In this document: piece after piece, positions 16,076 through 23,883 of the stretch
How the letters are laid out: each line of letters starts with the position of its first letter
How positions within the stretch are numbered: position 1 is the first letter of the stretch
Source: Nocardia pneumoniae NBRC 100136
Lineage (GTDB): Bacteria > Actinomycetota > Actinomycetes > Mycobacteriales > Mycobacteriaceae
Length of the DNA stretch: 64,000 bases
Assembly: GCF_000308755.1 (NCBI RefSeq)
Contig: NZ_BAGF01000027.1
Span: 62,001 to 126,000 of the forward strand
Direction: 5' to 3'
Position numbers and translations under genes: made by a program
Notes under the pieces: generated by a model
Told to the model about the DNA's origin: nothing
What the model saw: only the letters and a program-made list of their open reading frames with translations
The model's database searches: none

Positions 16076-16441
16076 TTGAGCACCAACCGAACCCCCGACG
16101 ACCCGATCCGCACCGCGCCGGTTGATCTGTACGAGCGCCTGCACAGCGTCGACGACCGGCTTTTCCAGCTGCGCCGCGAGATCAGCGAGATCCGGCGCGA
16201 GTACGCCGCCCTGCGCCGCCACCCCGACGCGTTGGCGGTCGACAACCTCGGCGACCCGCTCGACCCCGCCGACGCCGCCCTCGGCGCGGAAACCGCGCTG
16301 GCGATGGCCGACGAGAAGTTGGACGCCGCCGACATCTGGCTGTCTCGCGCCCGCGGCCGGTACGCGACCCGCCTCAAGCTCACCGACGCCGCTGCCGACG
16401 AACTCGACCGCCGACGCAACCGCGTCGAGCGCACCCGATGA
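16076..16441 (+). CDS. short coiled-coil protein
   Basis: 121 residues starting at TTG 16076, with AAGGAAGGA 6 bases upstream deciding the start. Residues 17-45 (ERLHSVDDRLFQLRREISEIRREY) are a likely coiled coil, and the C-terminus is another charged helix. It sits between a membrane protein and a long coiled-coil protein in the operon. No family recognised. Confidence 0.7.
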   Translation: MSTNRTPDDPIRTAPVDLYERLHSVDDRLFQLRREISEIRREYAALRRHPDALAVDNLGDPLDPADAALGAETALAMADEKLDAADIWLSRARGRYATRLKLTDAAADELDRRRNRVERTR

Positions 16442-16479
16442 ACACCGAAAACACCCACCACTGAGAGGAATCCACCGCA

Positions 16480-17991
16480 ATGACCGACCGTAGCCCGGAA
16501 GACGAGATGATCGCCGAGGCCCGCAAGTTCGCGCGATCGCTGCCGGAACTGACCCGCCTGCACGCCCAGGCCCGCAACTTCCTGGAGCGCCGCAAGATCC
16601 GCAAGCAGATCAGCCGGACGCTGCGCGAGCAGCGCCGCGAGGCCGAGGTGATGCGCAAGCATCAGCTGACCTGGACCAGCCAGGCGATCGACCGCTACCG
16701 CGTACACGTCCAAACGGTCGCCGCCCGCGCGAACGACCCCCGCGTGGACCATGACCGGCGCGCCCGCGACGCTCACGCGCTGGCCGAGCACCGCAACCGC
16801 TTGGCCCGCGGCTTCATCGGCAACGCGCACCTGACCCGCACCGAGCAGGGCATAGCCCTCGACGGGTTGGACTCGGCGACGATCTTCCCGCATTTCCGGG
16901 TCGGCAACCTCTTCGCCAAAGCGCACAAGGTCCGCGGCATCGATGCACTGCGCTACCGCGCCCACGTCGCTCGTGAGACGGTCAACGCCCGCCAGCGCGC
17001 CGAGGTGGAGCATGAGCAGGACTGGCAGCAAAGCCTGGACGCCGCGCGCCGCGCCAACGCCGAGGAGTCGCTGCTCGCACGTATCGACGCCGCCCAAGAC
17101 CATCGCCACCGCTACACCGCGCAAATGACGTGGACCGATCCTGATGGCGGGAAGCTGACCGAATCCCGCTCGTTCGCCACCGAGCACAGCGCCACCAGCT
17201 GGTTGCAGCGCAACATCAGCGGCACGTCGTGGTCGGACGGCACCACTCTGGCGGTCGAGACCCGCGACACCCTCAACGCCGCGAAGCAGTACGTCGACTA
17301 CGGTCGCCCCGAGAGCGTCGCCGGGCAGCTCGCCGACCGGGAGGCCGTGCTGCGGGAGCGGACGCTGTCCGGACAGGTTCACCACGAGCAGGCCGAACAT
17401 GCCGCCCGGCAGCGCGAGAACACCGACCGCGAACGCCCACCCGACACCGCCGGCGTCGACCGGCTGGCGCAGGTGGAGCGCCAGTTGAACGACATGGCCG
17501 CCGACCGGGACCGGCTGGAAAACCGGGTCGGGACGCTGCAACGTGGCCTGGACTCGGTCACCGCCGACCGCGACGAGATCCGCCGCAAACTCGACTCCGC
17601 CGAGGGACACATCGAGGCGCTGAAGAACCGTAATCTGCGCCTGGCTGCCGAGATCGGCGAGTTGCGGGACCGTCCGGGTGTCGAGCAGCTCACCGCCGAG
17701 CGTGACCAGTTCAAACAGGAACGCGACGAAGCGGTGCGCAAACTCGTGCAGTCCACGCCCGAACACGAGCGCTACGGCAACCGCCAGCGCAGCACCGGCA
17801 CCGGCAACGGCGCGGCGCCGACCGCGGAGCCGGGGCGGCAGTCGGGCGACACCGGCCCGGTGGGCAAGCGCGCCAGCTACCTGCACGACCTCACCGGAAC
17901 CGGCCGCGAGCAGGCCGGTCCGGACACCCAGTCCTGGCCACGGCCGGACCGGAACGGCGACGGCCGCAACGGCATCGAGCGGAGCCGGTGA
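16480..17991 (+). CDS. long coiled-coil protein of the transfer operon
   Basis: 503 residues. The N-terminal 150 are basic and helical. A central region (about 215-275, with MTWTDPDGGKLTESRSF and NISGTSWSDGTTLAVETRD) looks like a small beta domain, and residues about 335-425 form a long coiled coil (QLNDMAADRDRLENRVGTL onward). The tail is disordered. It might be a scaffold linking DNA and transfer machinery; no family is recognised and the function is unknown. Confidence 0.75.
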   Translation: MTDRSPEDEMIAEARKFARSLPELTRLHAQARNFLERRKIRKQISRTLREQRREAEVMRKHQLTWTSQAIDRYRVHVQTVAARANDPRVDHDRRARDAHALAEHRNRLARGFIGNAHLTRTEQGIALDGLDSATIFPHFRVGNLFAKAHKVRGIDALRYRAHVARETVNARQRAEVEHEQDWQQSLDAARRANAEESLLARIDAAQDHRHRYTAQMTWTDPDGGKLTESRSFATEHSATSWLQRNISGTSWSDGTTLAVETRDTLNAAKQYVDYGRPESVAGQLADREAVLRERTLSGQVHHEQAEHAARQRENTDRERPPDTAGVDRLAQVERQLNDMAADRDRLENRVGTLQRGLDSVTADRDEIRRKLDSAEGHIEALKNRNLRLAAEIGELRDRPGVEQLTAERDQFKQERDEAVRKLVQSTPEHERYGNRQRSTGTGNGAAPTAEPGRQSGDTGPVGKRASYLHDLTGTGREQAGPDTQSWPRPDRNGDGRNGIERSR

Positions 17992-18410
17992 TGGAACGCG
18001 AGCACGAGGAAGCTATGCGCGCCGAGTTCGCCCGCTACACCCAGCTGGGTGAGGACATGTACCAGCCGGGCACTACCGATGCCGAGCTGGACCGCATCAC
18101 CGCGCAGCGCCGCGAGACAGATCAGCGGTGGGGCGAAGGGCCGCACGCCGAGCACTGGAGCTACCTGACCGACGCCTACGAGGACTGGCGGCAGGCGCCG
18201 GACACCATGTTCCGGTTCCTCGACAACATCGACCACAGCGGCGGCGATGGGGTCACCGACCTCCAGAACCGCAGTCTGCGCCAGGCCGGGCAACTGGCCG
18301 GTCGAGACAGCGAGAAAGTCCGCGACGCCGCCCGCCGCTACATCGACCGCGCCACCTCCCAGCAGTCAACCCCCCGAGCGGGCCGCGGACAGGTCGGGCG
18401 GGGGCGGTGA
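17991..18410 (+). CDS. hypothetical protein, first of two tandem paralogues
   Basis: 139 residues, acidic and helical. It shares with the next gene the frame EHEEAMR...QxxxxDQxWxxGPHxxxWxYLxDxxxxW and a later LxxQNRSLxQA-like stretch. The ATG at 17991 is preferred over GTG 17988 because it aligns exactly with the paralogue's ATG (MEREHEEAM versus MHIEHEEAM) and has GGAG 6 bases upstream. No known domain. Confidence 0.7.
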   Translation: MEREHEEAMRAEFARYTQLGEDMYQPGTTDAELDRITAQRRETDQRWGEGPHAEHWSYLTDAYEDWRQAPDTMFRFLDNIDHSGGDGVTDLQNRSLRQAGQLAGRDSEKVRDAARRYIDRATSQQSTPRAGRGQVGRGR

Positions 18411-18412
18411 GC

Positions 18413-18748
18413 ATGCACATCGAGCACGAGGAAGCGATGCGCGAAGCGTTCGCTGAAGTTGACCGGCTGTCGCGGCTGCGGGACCGGCCGGGCGCCAGTG
18501 AGTCGGAGATTCACAGCCTGTACGCCCAGCAAGAAGCTATCGACCAGGGGTGGCGCAATGGGCCGCATCCGGGGGAGTGGAAGTACCTGAAGGACGTGCA
18601 CGACTTGTGGTCGCGCTCGCCCAGTTCCGTGCGGCGGATGTTGTCCTTGCCGGGCGTCGATTCGTTGGACGGGGTGCAGCGGCGCAGTATCGAGCAGGCC
18701 CGCATCCTCACCGCCGCTCAACGGCCGGAGATCGAGCGGGGGCGGTGA
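18413..18748 (+). CDS. hypothetical protein, second of two tandem paralogues
   Basis: 111 residues, paralogous to the gene before it over most of its length (conserved WRNGPHPGEWKYLKDVHDLW corresponds to WGEGPHAEHWSYLTDAYEDW) but lacking the last 25 residues. An upstream GTG at 18407 would give a 4-bp overlap; the ATG at 18413 matches the paralogue. The duplication suggests two subunits of a hetero-oligomer or recent divergence. Confidence 0.7.
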   Translation: MHIEHEEAMREAFAEVDRLSRLRDRPGASESEIHSLYAQQEAIDQGWRNGPHPGEWKYLKDVHDLWSRSPSSVRRMLSLPGVDSLDGVQRRSIEQARILTAAQRPEIERGR

Positions 18749-18750
18749 CG

Positions 18751-19788
18751 ATGACCGAACAGGCTTCGCAGCAAGGACGTTCCTACGAGGTCGTCACCGC
18801 CGCGTTGATTCGCCGGGTGGGTCCGGCCAAGTGGCCGCGGGAGCCGCAACAGTGGACGAACTACCTGTGCCCGGTCCACGAGGGCGACGGCCACCACCAC
18901 AACCCCAGCCTCGGGGTCCGCTACGACCCCCGGCAGGGCAAAACGATGGTCCGCTGCTGGGCACGCTGCGACGACCAAGAAGTGCTCGACCGCATCGGGT
19001 TACGGGTGCGCGACCTGTGGGACCGGCTGCCCGAGCGCACCAACCAGCAGGGTTCCGTCCGTCGGCCGTACGCGGCCGGCGGGCGGCCCGCCCGCCCGGT
19101 CAGCGTCGCCTCGCCGGTCGAGAAAGCCATTCTCGCGGCTCGGTTCCCGCTGCCCGCCAAGCGGGACTTGGGTGCCCAGATCGGGGAGCCCGAGGCGGTC
19201 GACACCTACGTCTACCGGTGGCCGAATGGTCGTGTCGAGGGCGCGGTGGTGCGGCTGCACACCCCGCACGAGCACGGGCACGCCAAGAGCTTCTACCAAC
19301 GGCGCTGGACCGGAACCGAGTGGGTCAACACCGGTTTCGCGCCGCTGCCGTGGCAGCTCGCCGACGTGCGCGAAGCGCTCGACACCGGACGCGAGTTGTA
19401 CGTGTGCGAGGGCGAGAAGGACGTGCAGCGAGCCCGCCAGGCCGGGCAGCTCGCGACGTGCAACGCGATGGGCGCGGGGAAGTGGACCAACGACCACGCG
19501 CGCTGGCTGCGTGGCGCTGGCCGGGTGATCGTGGTCGCCGACCGCGACCGGCCCGGCTACCGCCACGCCGCCCAGGTCGCCGAATCCCTCGCCGACCGCG
19601 TCGGCGAAGTCCGGGTGTTGCAGGCCCGCGACGGCAAGGACCTCTGCGACCACCTCGACGCCGGGCACGACCTCGACGAACTGGAACCGGTCGCCTACCT
19701 CGACCGGCCCCGATCCCCGCGCAGCATCCACGACCTGCACCCCACCACGACCAGCCGCGGCCAGCCCGACCGGACCCGCACCCGCTGA
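18751..19788 (+). CDS. CHC2 zinc finger - TOPRIM primase
   Basis: 345 residues of a DnaG-type primase-like protein. The zinc site is C40-x2-H43 with C69-x3-C73 (CHC2-like). The TOPRIM domain spans about 213-300, with Glu220 in LYVCEGEKD and the DxD pair D264/D266 in VVADRD. It lacks the helicase-interaction domain of chromosomal DnaG, so it likely primes the element's own replication or the second strand after transfer. It starts 2 bp after the previous stop. Confidence 0.88.
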   Translation: MTEQASQQGRSYEVVTAALIRRVGPAKWPREPQQWTNYLCPVHEGDGHHHNPSLGVRYDPRQGKTMVRCWARCDDQEVLDRIGLRVRDLWDRLPERTNQQGSVRRPYAAGGRPARPVSVASPVEKAILAARFPLPAKRDLGAQIGEPEAVDTYVYRWPNGRVEGAVVRLHTPHEHGHAKSFYQRRWTGTEWVNTGFAPLPWQLADVREALDTGRELYVCEGEKDVQRARQAGQLATCNAMGAGKWTNDHARWLRGAGRVIVVADRDRPGYRHAAQVAESLADRVGEVRVLQARDGKDLCDHLDAGHDLDELEPVAYLDRPRSPRSIHDLHPTTTSRGQPDRTRTR

Positions 19789-19817
19789 ACACCACAACAG
19801 GAAGGACCCCATCCATC

Positions 19818-20225
19818 ATGAGCACCAACACCTTCGGACAGCGTTTCCGCCGTGCCGCACGCCCCGCGTCGGCGTTCACCAAGACCAGCAAGCCCGGCAC
19901 CACCGTCTACGGCCGCATCGTCGCCGCCGTCGAGGAACCCAAGCTGAAGTTCGGCGGGGCGCCCGGTGAGGTCGAACTCGACGAGAACGGCCAGCCGGTC
20001 ATGCAGACCGTCGTAACCCTCGACACCGGCGCCGGACCGCGCAACCTGTACGTGTCCTGGCGCATGGAACAGGCCATCGGGCTGGCACTGGAGAACGCAG
20101 GCAGCGAGGACTTCGAGATCGGTGCGACCCTGTCGGTCACCTACACCGGACCCGACCCCGAGTACCCGCGGGCGCGGCTGTTCACCGCCGTCTACACCCC
20201 GGCCGCCGCGAGCAAGGGTGCGTGA
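19818..20225 (+). CDS. small protein, possibly OB-fold/ssDNA-binding-like
   Basis: 135 residues, beta-rich: TVYGRIVAAVEEPKLKF, QTVVTLDTGAGPRNLYVSW, DFEIGATLSVTYTG. The arrangement (short strands, then an aromatic-containing strand, then DPEYPRARLFTAVY) recalls small OB-fold replication proteins found next to primase in element operons. The evidence is pattern-level only. It follows the primase by 29 bp and has AGGAAGGA upstream. Confidence 0.55.
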   Translation: MSTNTFGQRFRRAARPASAFTKTSKPGTTVYGRIVAAVEEPKLKFGGAPGEVELDENGQPVMQTVVTLDTGAGPRNLYVSWRMEQAIGLALENAGSEDFEIGATLSVTYTGPDPEYPRARLFTAVYTPAAASKGA

Positions 20226-20228
20226 GCC

Positions 20229-21146
20229 GTGACCGGACTCAGCTCCGGTGCGGACGTCGTGCGCAGCAGCGATCCTGCTGCGCACCGCAGCGCACCAGAC
20301 GATGCACAGGCCGGTGCACGGACCCGCGAGCAGGTCTCGGCGATCCGGTTCTTCTGGGGCGAATTGCTCTTGGTCGCGGCGATGTCGATCGCGGGCAACC
20401 TCGTTCACGCATGGATCAACGCACCGGACGGCAAGCAGCCGGTCGCGGCGTTCGTCGCCAGTTTCCCGCCGATCGCGTTGTTGGCAGCAACCCACGGTGT
20501 CGGGCTGCTCGTGCGCGCCCAGAACAAGGCACGCCTGGCCTACTGGGCTGTTGTCGCACTTACCGCCGCCATCGCGGTCGGCGCATTCCGGCTGTCGTTC
20601 GACGCCCTGCGCGAGCTGTCGATTCAGGTCGGGATGAGCGAACACCTGGCATGGCTGTTCCCGCTCATCATCGACGGCGCCATCGGACAGGCCACCGTCG
20701 CCCTGCTGGTGCTCGCACGCACCGACCACACCAGCACCGAACCGGCGGTGCGCACCGAGCCGGAGCCAGCGCAGCGGCCGGAACCGGTACGCACCGTCTC
20801 GGTGCGCGAGGTCCACACCGAAACCCGGTCGACCTCGACCGAACTGACCGCGCAACAGGCGCCCCCGGAGCTGCGCACCGCCGAACAGACCGCGATCGAA
20901 GCGCCCACGCATCACGCACCGGCGCCCGGTGCGGAGGTCGACCGATGGGCGGTGGTCGCCGAGCAGGTATGCAGCGCCGACCCGTCCGGACGTCGCGACC
21001 CCGACACCGTGACCGCGATTTTGCGCCTGCGCCATCAGGAAGGCTGGTCTCATGCGCAGATCGCCGACCGGTTCAAGGTCAGCAAGTCCGCGGTGACGCG
21101 GACACTGATCGCTGCGCGGGCGGTCACCCCGGAAGGACTGGACTGA
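20229..21146 (+). CDS. DUF2637 (SpdB-like) membrane protein with C-terminal HTH
   Basis: 305 residues starting at GTG 20229. Four hydrophobic segments lie between about residues 40 and 160, ending in the family motif WLFPLIIDGAIGQATVALL (DUF2637). DUF2637 proteins occur in actinomycete elements and are related to spread (Spd) functions that help the element move between hyphal compartments. The C-terminus carries an HTH (WSHAQIADRFKVSKSAVTRTL). A membrane-plus-HTH combination is typical of this family. Confidence 0.85.
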   Translation: MTGLSSGADVVRSSDPAAHRSAPDDAQAGARTREQVSAIRFFWGELLLVAAMSIAGNLVHAWINAPDGKQPVAAFVASFPPIALLAATHGVGLLVRAQNKARLAYWAVVALTAAIAVGAFRLSFDALRELSIQVGMSEHLAWLFPLIIDGAIGQATVALLVLARTDHTSTEPAVRTEPEPAQRPEPVRTVSVREVHTETRSTSTELTAQQAPPELRTAEQTAIEAPTHHAPAPGAEVDRWAVVAEQVCSADPSGRRDPDTVTAILRLRHQEGWSHAQIADRFKVSKSAVTRTLIAARAVTPEGLD

Positions 21147-21937
21147 TGCATGTGGTGCAGTTCTCCACGGGCGCCGGATCAGCCGAAGTTGCGTGGCGGG
21201 TCGTCGAACAGTACGGCCCTGACCAGGTGATACTGCTGACGGCAGACACGATGGCCGAAGACGCCGACAACTGGCGGTTCGGTCGCGAGGTAGCCGACCG
21301 CTTGGGTTGCCAGTGGGTGCGCATCAGTGACGGGCGCACACCGATGCAGGTCGGTCGCGATCTTCGGTGTGTGCCGAACAACAGGCTCGCGGTGTGCTCG
21401 CGGGTGTTGAAGCGTGAGCTGCTGCGCCGGTACATGGATGAGCACTTCGATCCGGCCGCAACCATCGTGTACCTCGGGTTCGACTGGACCGAACCTGAGC
21501 GTCACCAGCGGTCTATCGCGCCGTGGCGGCCGTGGGTGATCCGCTCACCACTGCTGGACCCGCCCTATACGCCAAAGCCGGAGCTGCTGGAGGTGTTCCG
21601 CCGCCGCGGGATCGAGCCCCCGCGGCTGTACCGGCTCGGGTTCCACCACGCCAACTGCGGCGGCGGCTGCGTCCGCGGCGGGCAAGCCCAATGGCGGCTT
21701 CTCCTGACGGTCGACCGCCAACGTTACCTGGAGTGGGAAAACGAGGAGAACACCACGCGCACCGTGCTCGGCAAGGACGTGGCAATCCTGCGTGATCGCA
21801 CCGACGGCACATCGAAACCCCTGCCCTTGACGGTATTTCGACAACGGATCGAGCAGCAACCAGATCTGTTCGACGTCGACGACTGGGGTGCGTGTGGATG
21901 CACCGACACTTTCGGATCAGCAGGAGAAGAGCAGTGA
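21146..21937 (+). CDS. PAPS-reductase/ATP-pyrophosphatase-like enzyme
   Basis: 263 residues of the adenine nucleotide alpha-hydrolase (PP-loop) superfamily, nearest to PAPS reductase and DndC-like proteins. The PP-loop reads FSTGAGSA (residues 6-13) in place of SGGxDS, so ATP binding may be altered. Six cysteines fall in pairs (75/84, 171/175, 250/252), suggesting an iron-sulfur cluster or thiol chemistry. Possible roles include nucleic-acid or small-molecule sulfur chemistry, such as a DNA modification that protects the element. It overlaps both neighbours. Confidence 0.75.
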   Translation: MHVVQFSTGAGSAEVAWRVVEQYGPDQVILLTADTMAEDADNWRFGREVADRLGCQWVRISDGRTPMQVGRDLRCVPNNRLAVCSRVLKRELLRRYMDEHFDPAATIVYLGFDWTEPERHQRSIAPWRPWVIRSPLLDPPYTPKPELLEVFRRRGIEPPRLYRLGFHHANCGGGCVRGGQAQWRLLLTVDRQRYLEWENEENTTRTVLGKDVAILRDRTDGTSKPLPLTVFRQRIEQQPDLFDVDDWGACGCTDTFGSAGEEQ

Positions 21938-22116
21938 CGAGTGTGATCAAGCTCCGCATGACGGGCGACGCTGACGCTATCGCCGCGGTGCAAGTGATGC
22001 TGGCCGCGGCTGGATTCGACATCTGGTTCGGCGATCGGACCTATCCGAACCGCAGCGGATTCGGCGTCCGCGCCTACGGCGAAATCGCCGTCAGCATCCG
22101 CAACGGTGGTCCGTAG
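21934..22116 (+). CDS. small hypothetical protein
   Basis: 60 residues starting at GTG 21934, in a 4-bp GTGA overlap with the previous stop. The short alternating strand-helix pattern (VIKLRMTGDADAIAAVQVML, then AGFDIWFGD) could be a ferredoxin-like mini-domain. It is the last gene of the operon; a strong terminator follows at 22180. Confidence 0.65.
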   Translation: MTSVIKLRMTGDADAIAAVQVMLAAAGFDIWFGDRTYPNRSGFGVRAYGEIAVSIRNGGP

Positions 22117-22179
22117 CCAGCCGAGAAGCAGCATCGACAACCGCATACAACCCCGGACTCGCTCGAATCGCACCTGAAG

Positions 22180-22218
22180 AGCCGAAGGCCCGTCAGCCCG
22201 CCTGACGGGCCTTCGGCT
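22180..22218 (+). terminator. strong stem-loop terminator of the transfer operon
   Basis: A 17-bp perfect stem (AGCCGAAGGCCCGTCAG and its complement) with a 5-base loop lies 64 bp after the last gene of the operon. It has no long U-tract, as is common in high-GC actinomycetes. Confidence 0.8.
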
Positions 22219-22238
22219 ATGTCCGGACCCCCGTACTT

Positions 22239-22305
22239 GCCGGGACATTGACGGGACTTCGCCGGGATATTGACGGGACATACCAAGTCCCGGCACTGTC
22301 CCGGC
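22239..22305. repeat. iteron-like GCCGGGAC repeats, two direct and two inverted
   Basis: Two 21-bp direct copies (22239-22259 and 22261-22281, period 22 bp, differing at few positions) read GCCGGGAyATTGACGGGACwT. They are followed by two opposite-facing cores AAGTCCCGGC and TGTCCCGGC. Two turns of spacing and the facing arrangement fit a replication initiator or relaxosome-binding site. Confidence 0.7.
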
Positions 22306-22349
22306 ACCTCGACGTAAAAATCGCCGTGAGCTGGGGTGTTTGGCGCCGT

Positions 22350-22422
22350 CTCCCTCCCCACCCGGCCGACACTCTCTATGGCTTCGCTGTTCATAGAGAG
22401 TGTCGGCCGGGTGGGGAGGGAG
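22350..22422. repeat. 31-bp perfect inverted repeat (long hairpin/cruciform)
   Basis: Arms 22350-22380 and 22392-22422 are perfectly complementary over 31 bp, with an 11-base loop. Flanking bases (GGTGTTTGGC and GCCAACACC) extend the pairing imperfectly. No gene crosses it. Such a structure next to iterons suggests a single-strand origin, oriT or phage-type packaging/cruciform site, though a transposon end or RNA structure is possible. Confidence 0.85.
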
Positions 22423-22523
22423 CCAACACCAAACATTTGGGATGGGAAGGACCGGAAGGAAGGGACCACAAAGGTAGGGTTAGGTGGGTGGTTGCGTCAG
22501 GTGCGGAGGTTACGTCTAGAGCT

Positions 22524-22542
22524 ACGCCACCTGCGGTGGCGT
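22524..22542. repeat. 8-bp dyad ACGCCACC-TGC-GGTGGCGT
   Basis: A perfect 8-bp inverted repeat with a 3-base loop, in the non-coding segment upstream of the defence operon; candidate regulatory site. Confidence 0.4.
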
Positions 22543-22878
22543 GTTCGCGCGCCAGGACGCGCTCAGTGCGGTAGTCGAGTCGTGCGGGCCGAGCAGCGGT
22601 TTCGGGTAGGGACCACAAGAAGGGGATGGAGTCACCAGCAGTACCGACGAGACCCCCGCGACTCCCATGATGTCAACGTCACGCTGATTCACCCGCCGCC
22701 GACAACGGCCAGTGCTGACAGAGCCACGCCTATAGCCCGCACGAGCCACGCCGTCGGTTCCGACGCTCATTGCTTACAGTGCATGCAATGATGGACGCGG
22801 CGAGCCCGTCTACGCGCTCGCCGCGTCGTACCGCGCTATCACAAGGCATGGGGTTCACCGCAGCGGAGGGGAGTTTCG

Positions 22879-23661
22879 ATGGCGAGGAACTACTCAGATC
22901 TCACGCTGAAGCAACTCTTCTTGACCTCGGGCCACTACTGCGGGTTCCCTGGATGCCCTTCTGCGATAGTTGAATTCAGTGCAACAGGTCCCGTCATCCT
23001 TGGCGAGATCGCTCACATCGAAGGGTCCTCGAACAAGGGGCCTCGACCCAACCCATCGCTCTCGCCGGCAGCCCGGGATAGTTACCCCAATCTGATCGTC
23101 CTCTGTGCTCATCACCACAGCTTGGTCGACAAGATCGATTCCGATTATCCCGTTGCGACACTTCGGGAGTGGAAGCGTGCCGCCGAGAAGGCGACGGCTG
23201 ACAAGCTCTCTGTGGGAGCAACAATGGTCTCGTTTGCTGAGTTGCAGATCGTTTGCAATGCCTTCGCGGACGGCGACGTCGTGCTTCCCTCAACTCCGAT
23301 GGTCGCAGTGCCACCGCAGGCAAAAATGGACGCCAACGATCTGACGGACGCGATACGCCCGACAATGAACGTTGGCCTATCTCAGGCCCCGCAGGTAGCG
23401 GACTACATTCGACGGCAAGCTCAGTTGTCGTCGCGGTTCCCGGAGCGCCTCCGAGCCGGATTTGTTGCCGAGTATGACCGTCTCCTCGCTCAGGGGGCTT
23501 CTGGCGACGCGTTGTTCCTGTCGCTGGTCGACTTTGGCACCAACAGCGCCGCTTCTCCCCAAACAGATGGTTCGAGGCTCTTTGTTATCCGCGCGGCAGC
23601 CGCAGCGGTGTTGTGTCACTTGTTCGAGGTATGCGACGTGTTCGAGGCACCCGCCGCATGA
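22879..23661 (+). CDS. HNH-nuclease effector of an ABC-three-component (ABC-3C) system
   Basis: 260 residues. The N-terminus is an HNH fold: C21 and C26, H46 in GEIAHI, N71 in NLIVLC, with C76, H78/H79 in CAHHH. The remaining 170 residues form a helical domain (MDANDLTDAIRPTMNVGL, SLVDFGTNSAASP) that in this family would be the ABC-3C C-terminal domain. The gene is coupled by a 4-bp overlap to the middle component and then to the ABC ATPase, the diagnostic order of ABC-3C conflict systems. The nuclease probably attacks phage or invading DNA once the ATPase is triggered. Codon use is more AT-rich than in the transfer operon. Confidence 0.85.
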   Translation: MARNYSDLTLKQLFLTSGHYCGFPGCPSAIVEFSATGPVILGEIAHIEGSSNKGPRPNPSLSPAARDSYPNLIVLCAHHHSLVDKIDSDYPVATLREWKRAAEKATADKLSVGATMVSFAELQIVCNAFADGDVVLPSTPMVAVPPQAKMDANDLTDAIRPTMNVGLSQAPQVADYIRRQAQLSSRFPERLRAGFVAEYDRLLAQGASGDALFLSLVDFGTNSAASPQTDGSRLFVIRAAAAAVLCHLFEVCDVFEAPAA

Positions 23662-23882
23662 TTCTCCCAACCAAGTACGTCCCCGCGTCCGACAGCATCC
23701 TTGGTAGATCTGGAACCCTCCTATCGTTGCGTGCCACGAATACCACGGTAAGCGAGCTATGGCATTCCTACAGGTCAGCGCGACCTGAGGTATCTTTTGA
23801 CTCCTTTACTGAGGCACTCACACTGCTCTTCATGATTGGCGCGGTCACCATCGAAAGTGGCGTGCTCGAATGGCAGGTGTGA
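23658..23882 (+). CDS. ABC-three-component system middle component 6 (MC6)
   Basis: 74 residues starting ATG 23658, overlapping the HNH gene by 4 bp. The N-terminus MILPTKYVPASDSILG, the central SELWHSYR and the end FMIGAVTIESGVL match the pattern of ABC-3C middle component 6, a small winged-helix-like adaptor between effector and ATPase. It precedes the ATPase by 1 bp. Confidence 0.85.
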   Translation: MILPTKYVPASDSILGRSGTLLSLRATNTTVSELWHSYRSARPEVSFDSFTEALTLLFMIGAVTIESGVLEWQV

Positions 23883-23883
23883 C

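Larger units (their letters stand above)
22117..22878. other. non-coding control/origin region of the element
   Basis: About 760 bp with no convincing gene. It contains the operon terminator (22180-22218), four copies of GCCGGGAC-type repeats (22239-22305), a 31-bp perfect inverted repeat (22350-22422) and an 8-bp dyad (22524-22542). Frames that stay open here lack RBS and homology. Its position between the transfer operon and the cargo makes it a good candidate for an origin of replication or transfer. Confidence 0.7.

Noticed and set aside
15925..17886. 653-residue open frame antisense to the transfer operon
   Set aside because: Typical high-GC shadow frame; low-complexity valine/alanine/arginine translation, no family pattern, and several well-coupled genes on the other strand.
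22248..22791. Overlapping open frames in the repeat-rich spacer
   Set aside because: They cross the 31-bp inverted repeat and iterons, lack RBS and have no recognisable protein features.
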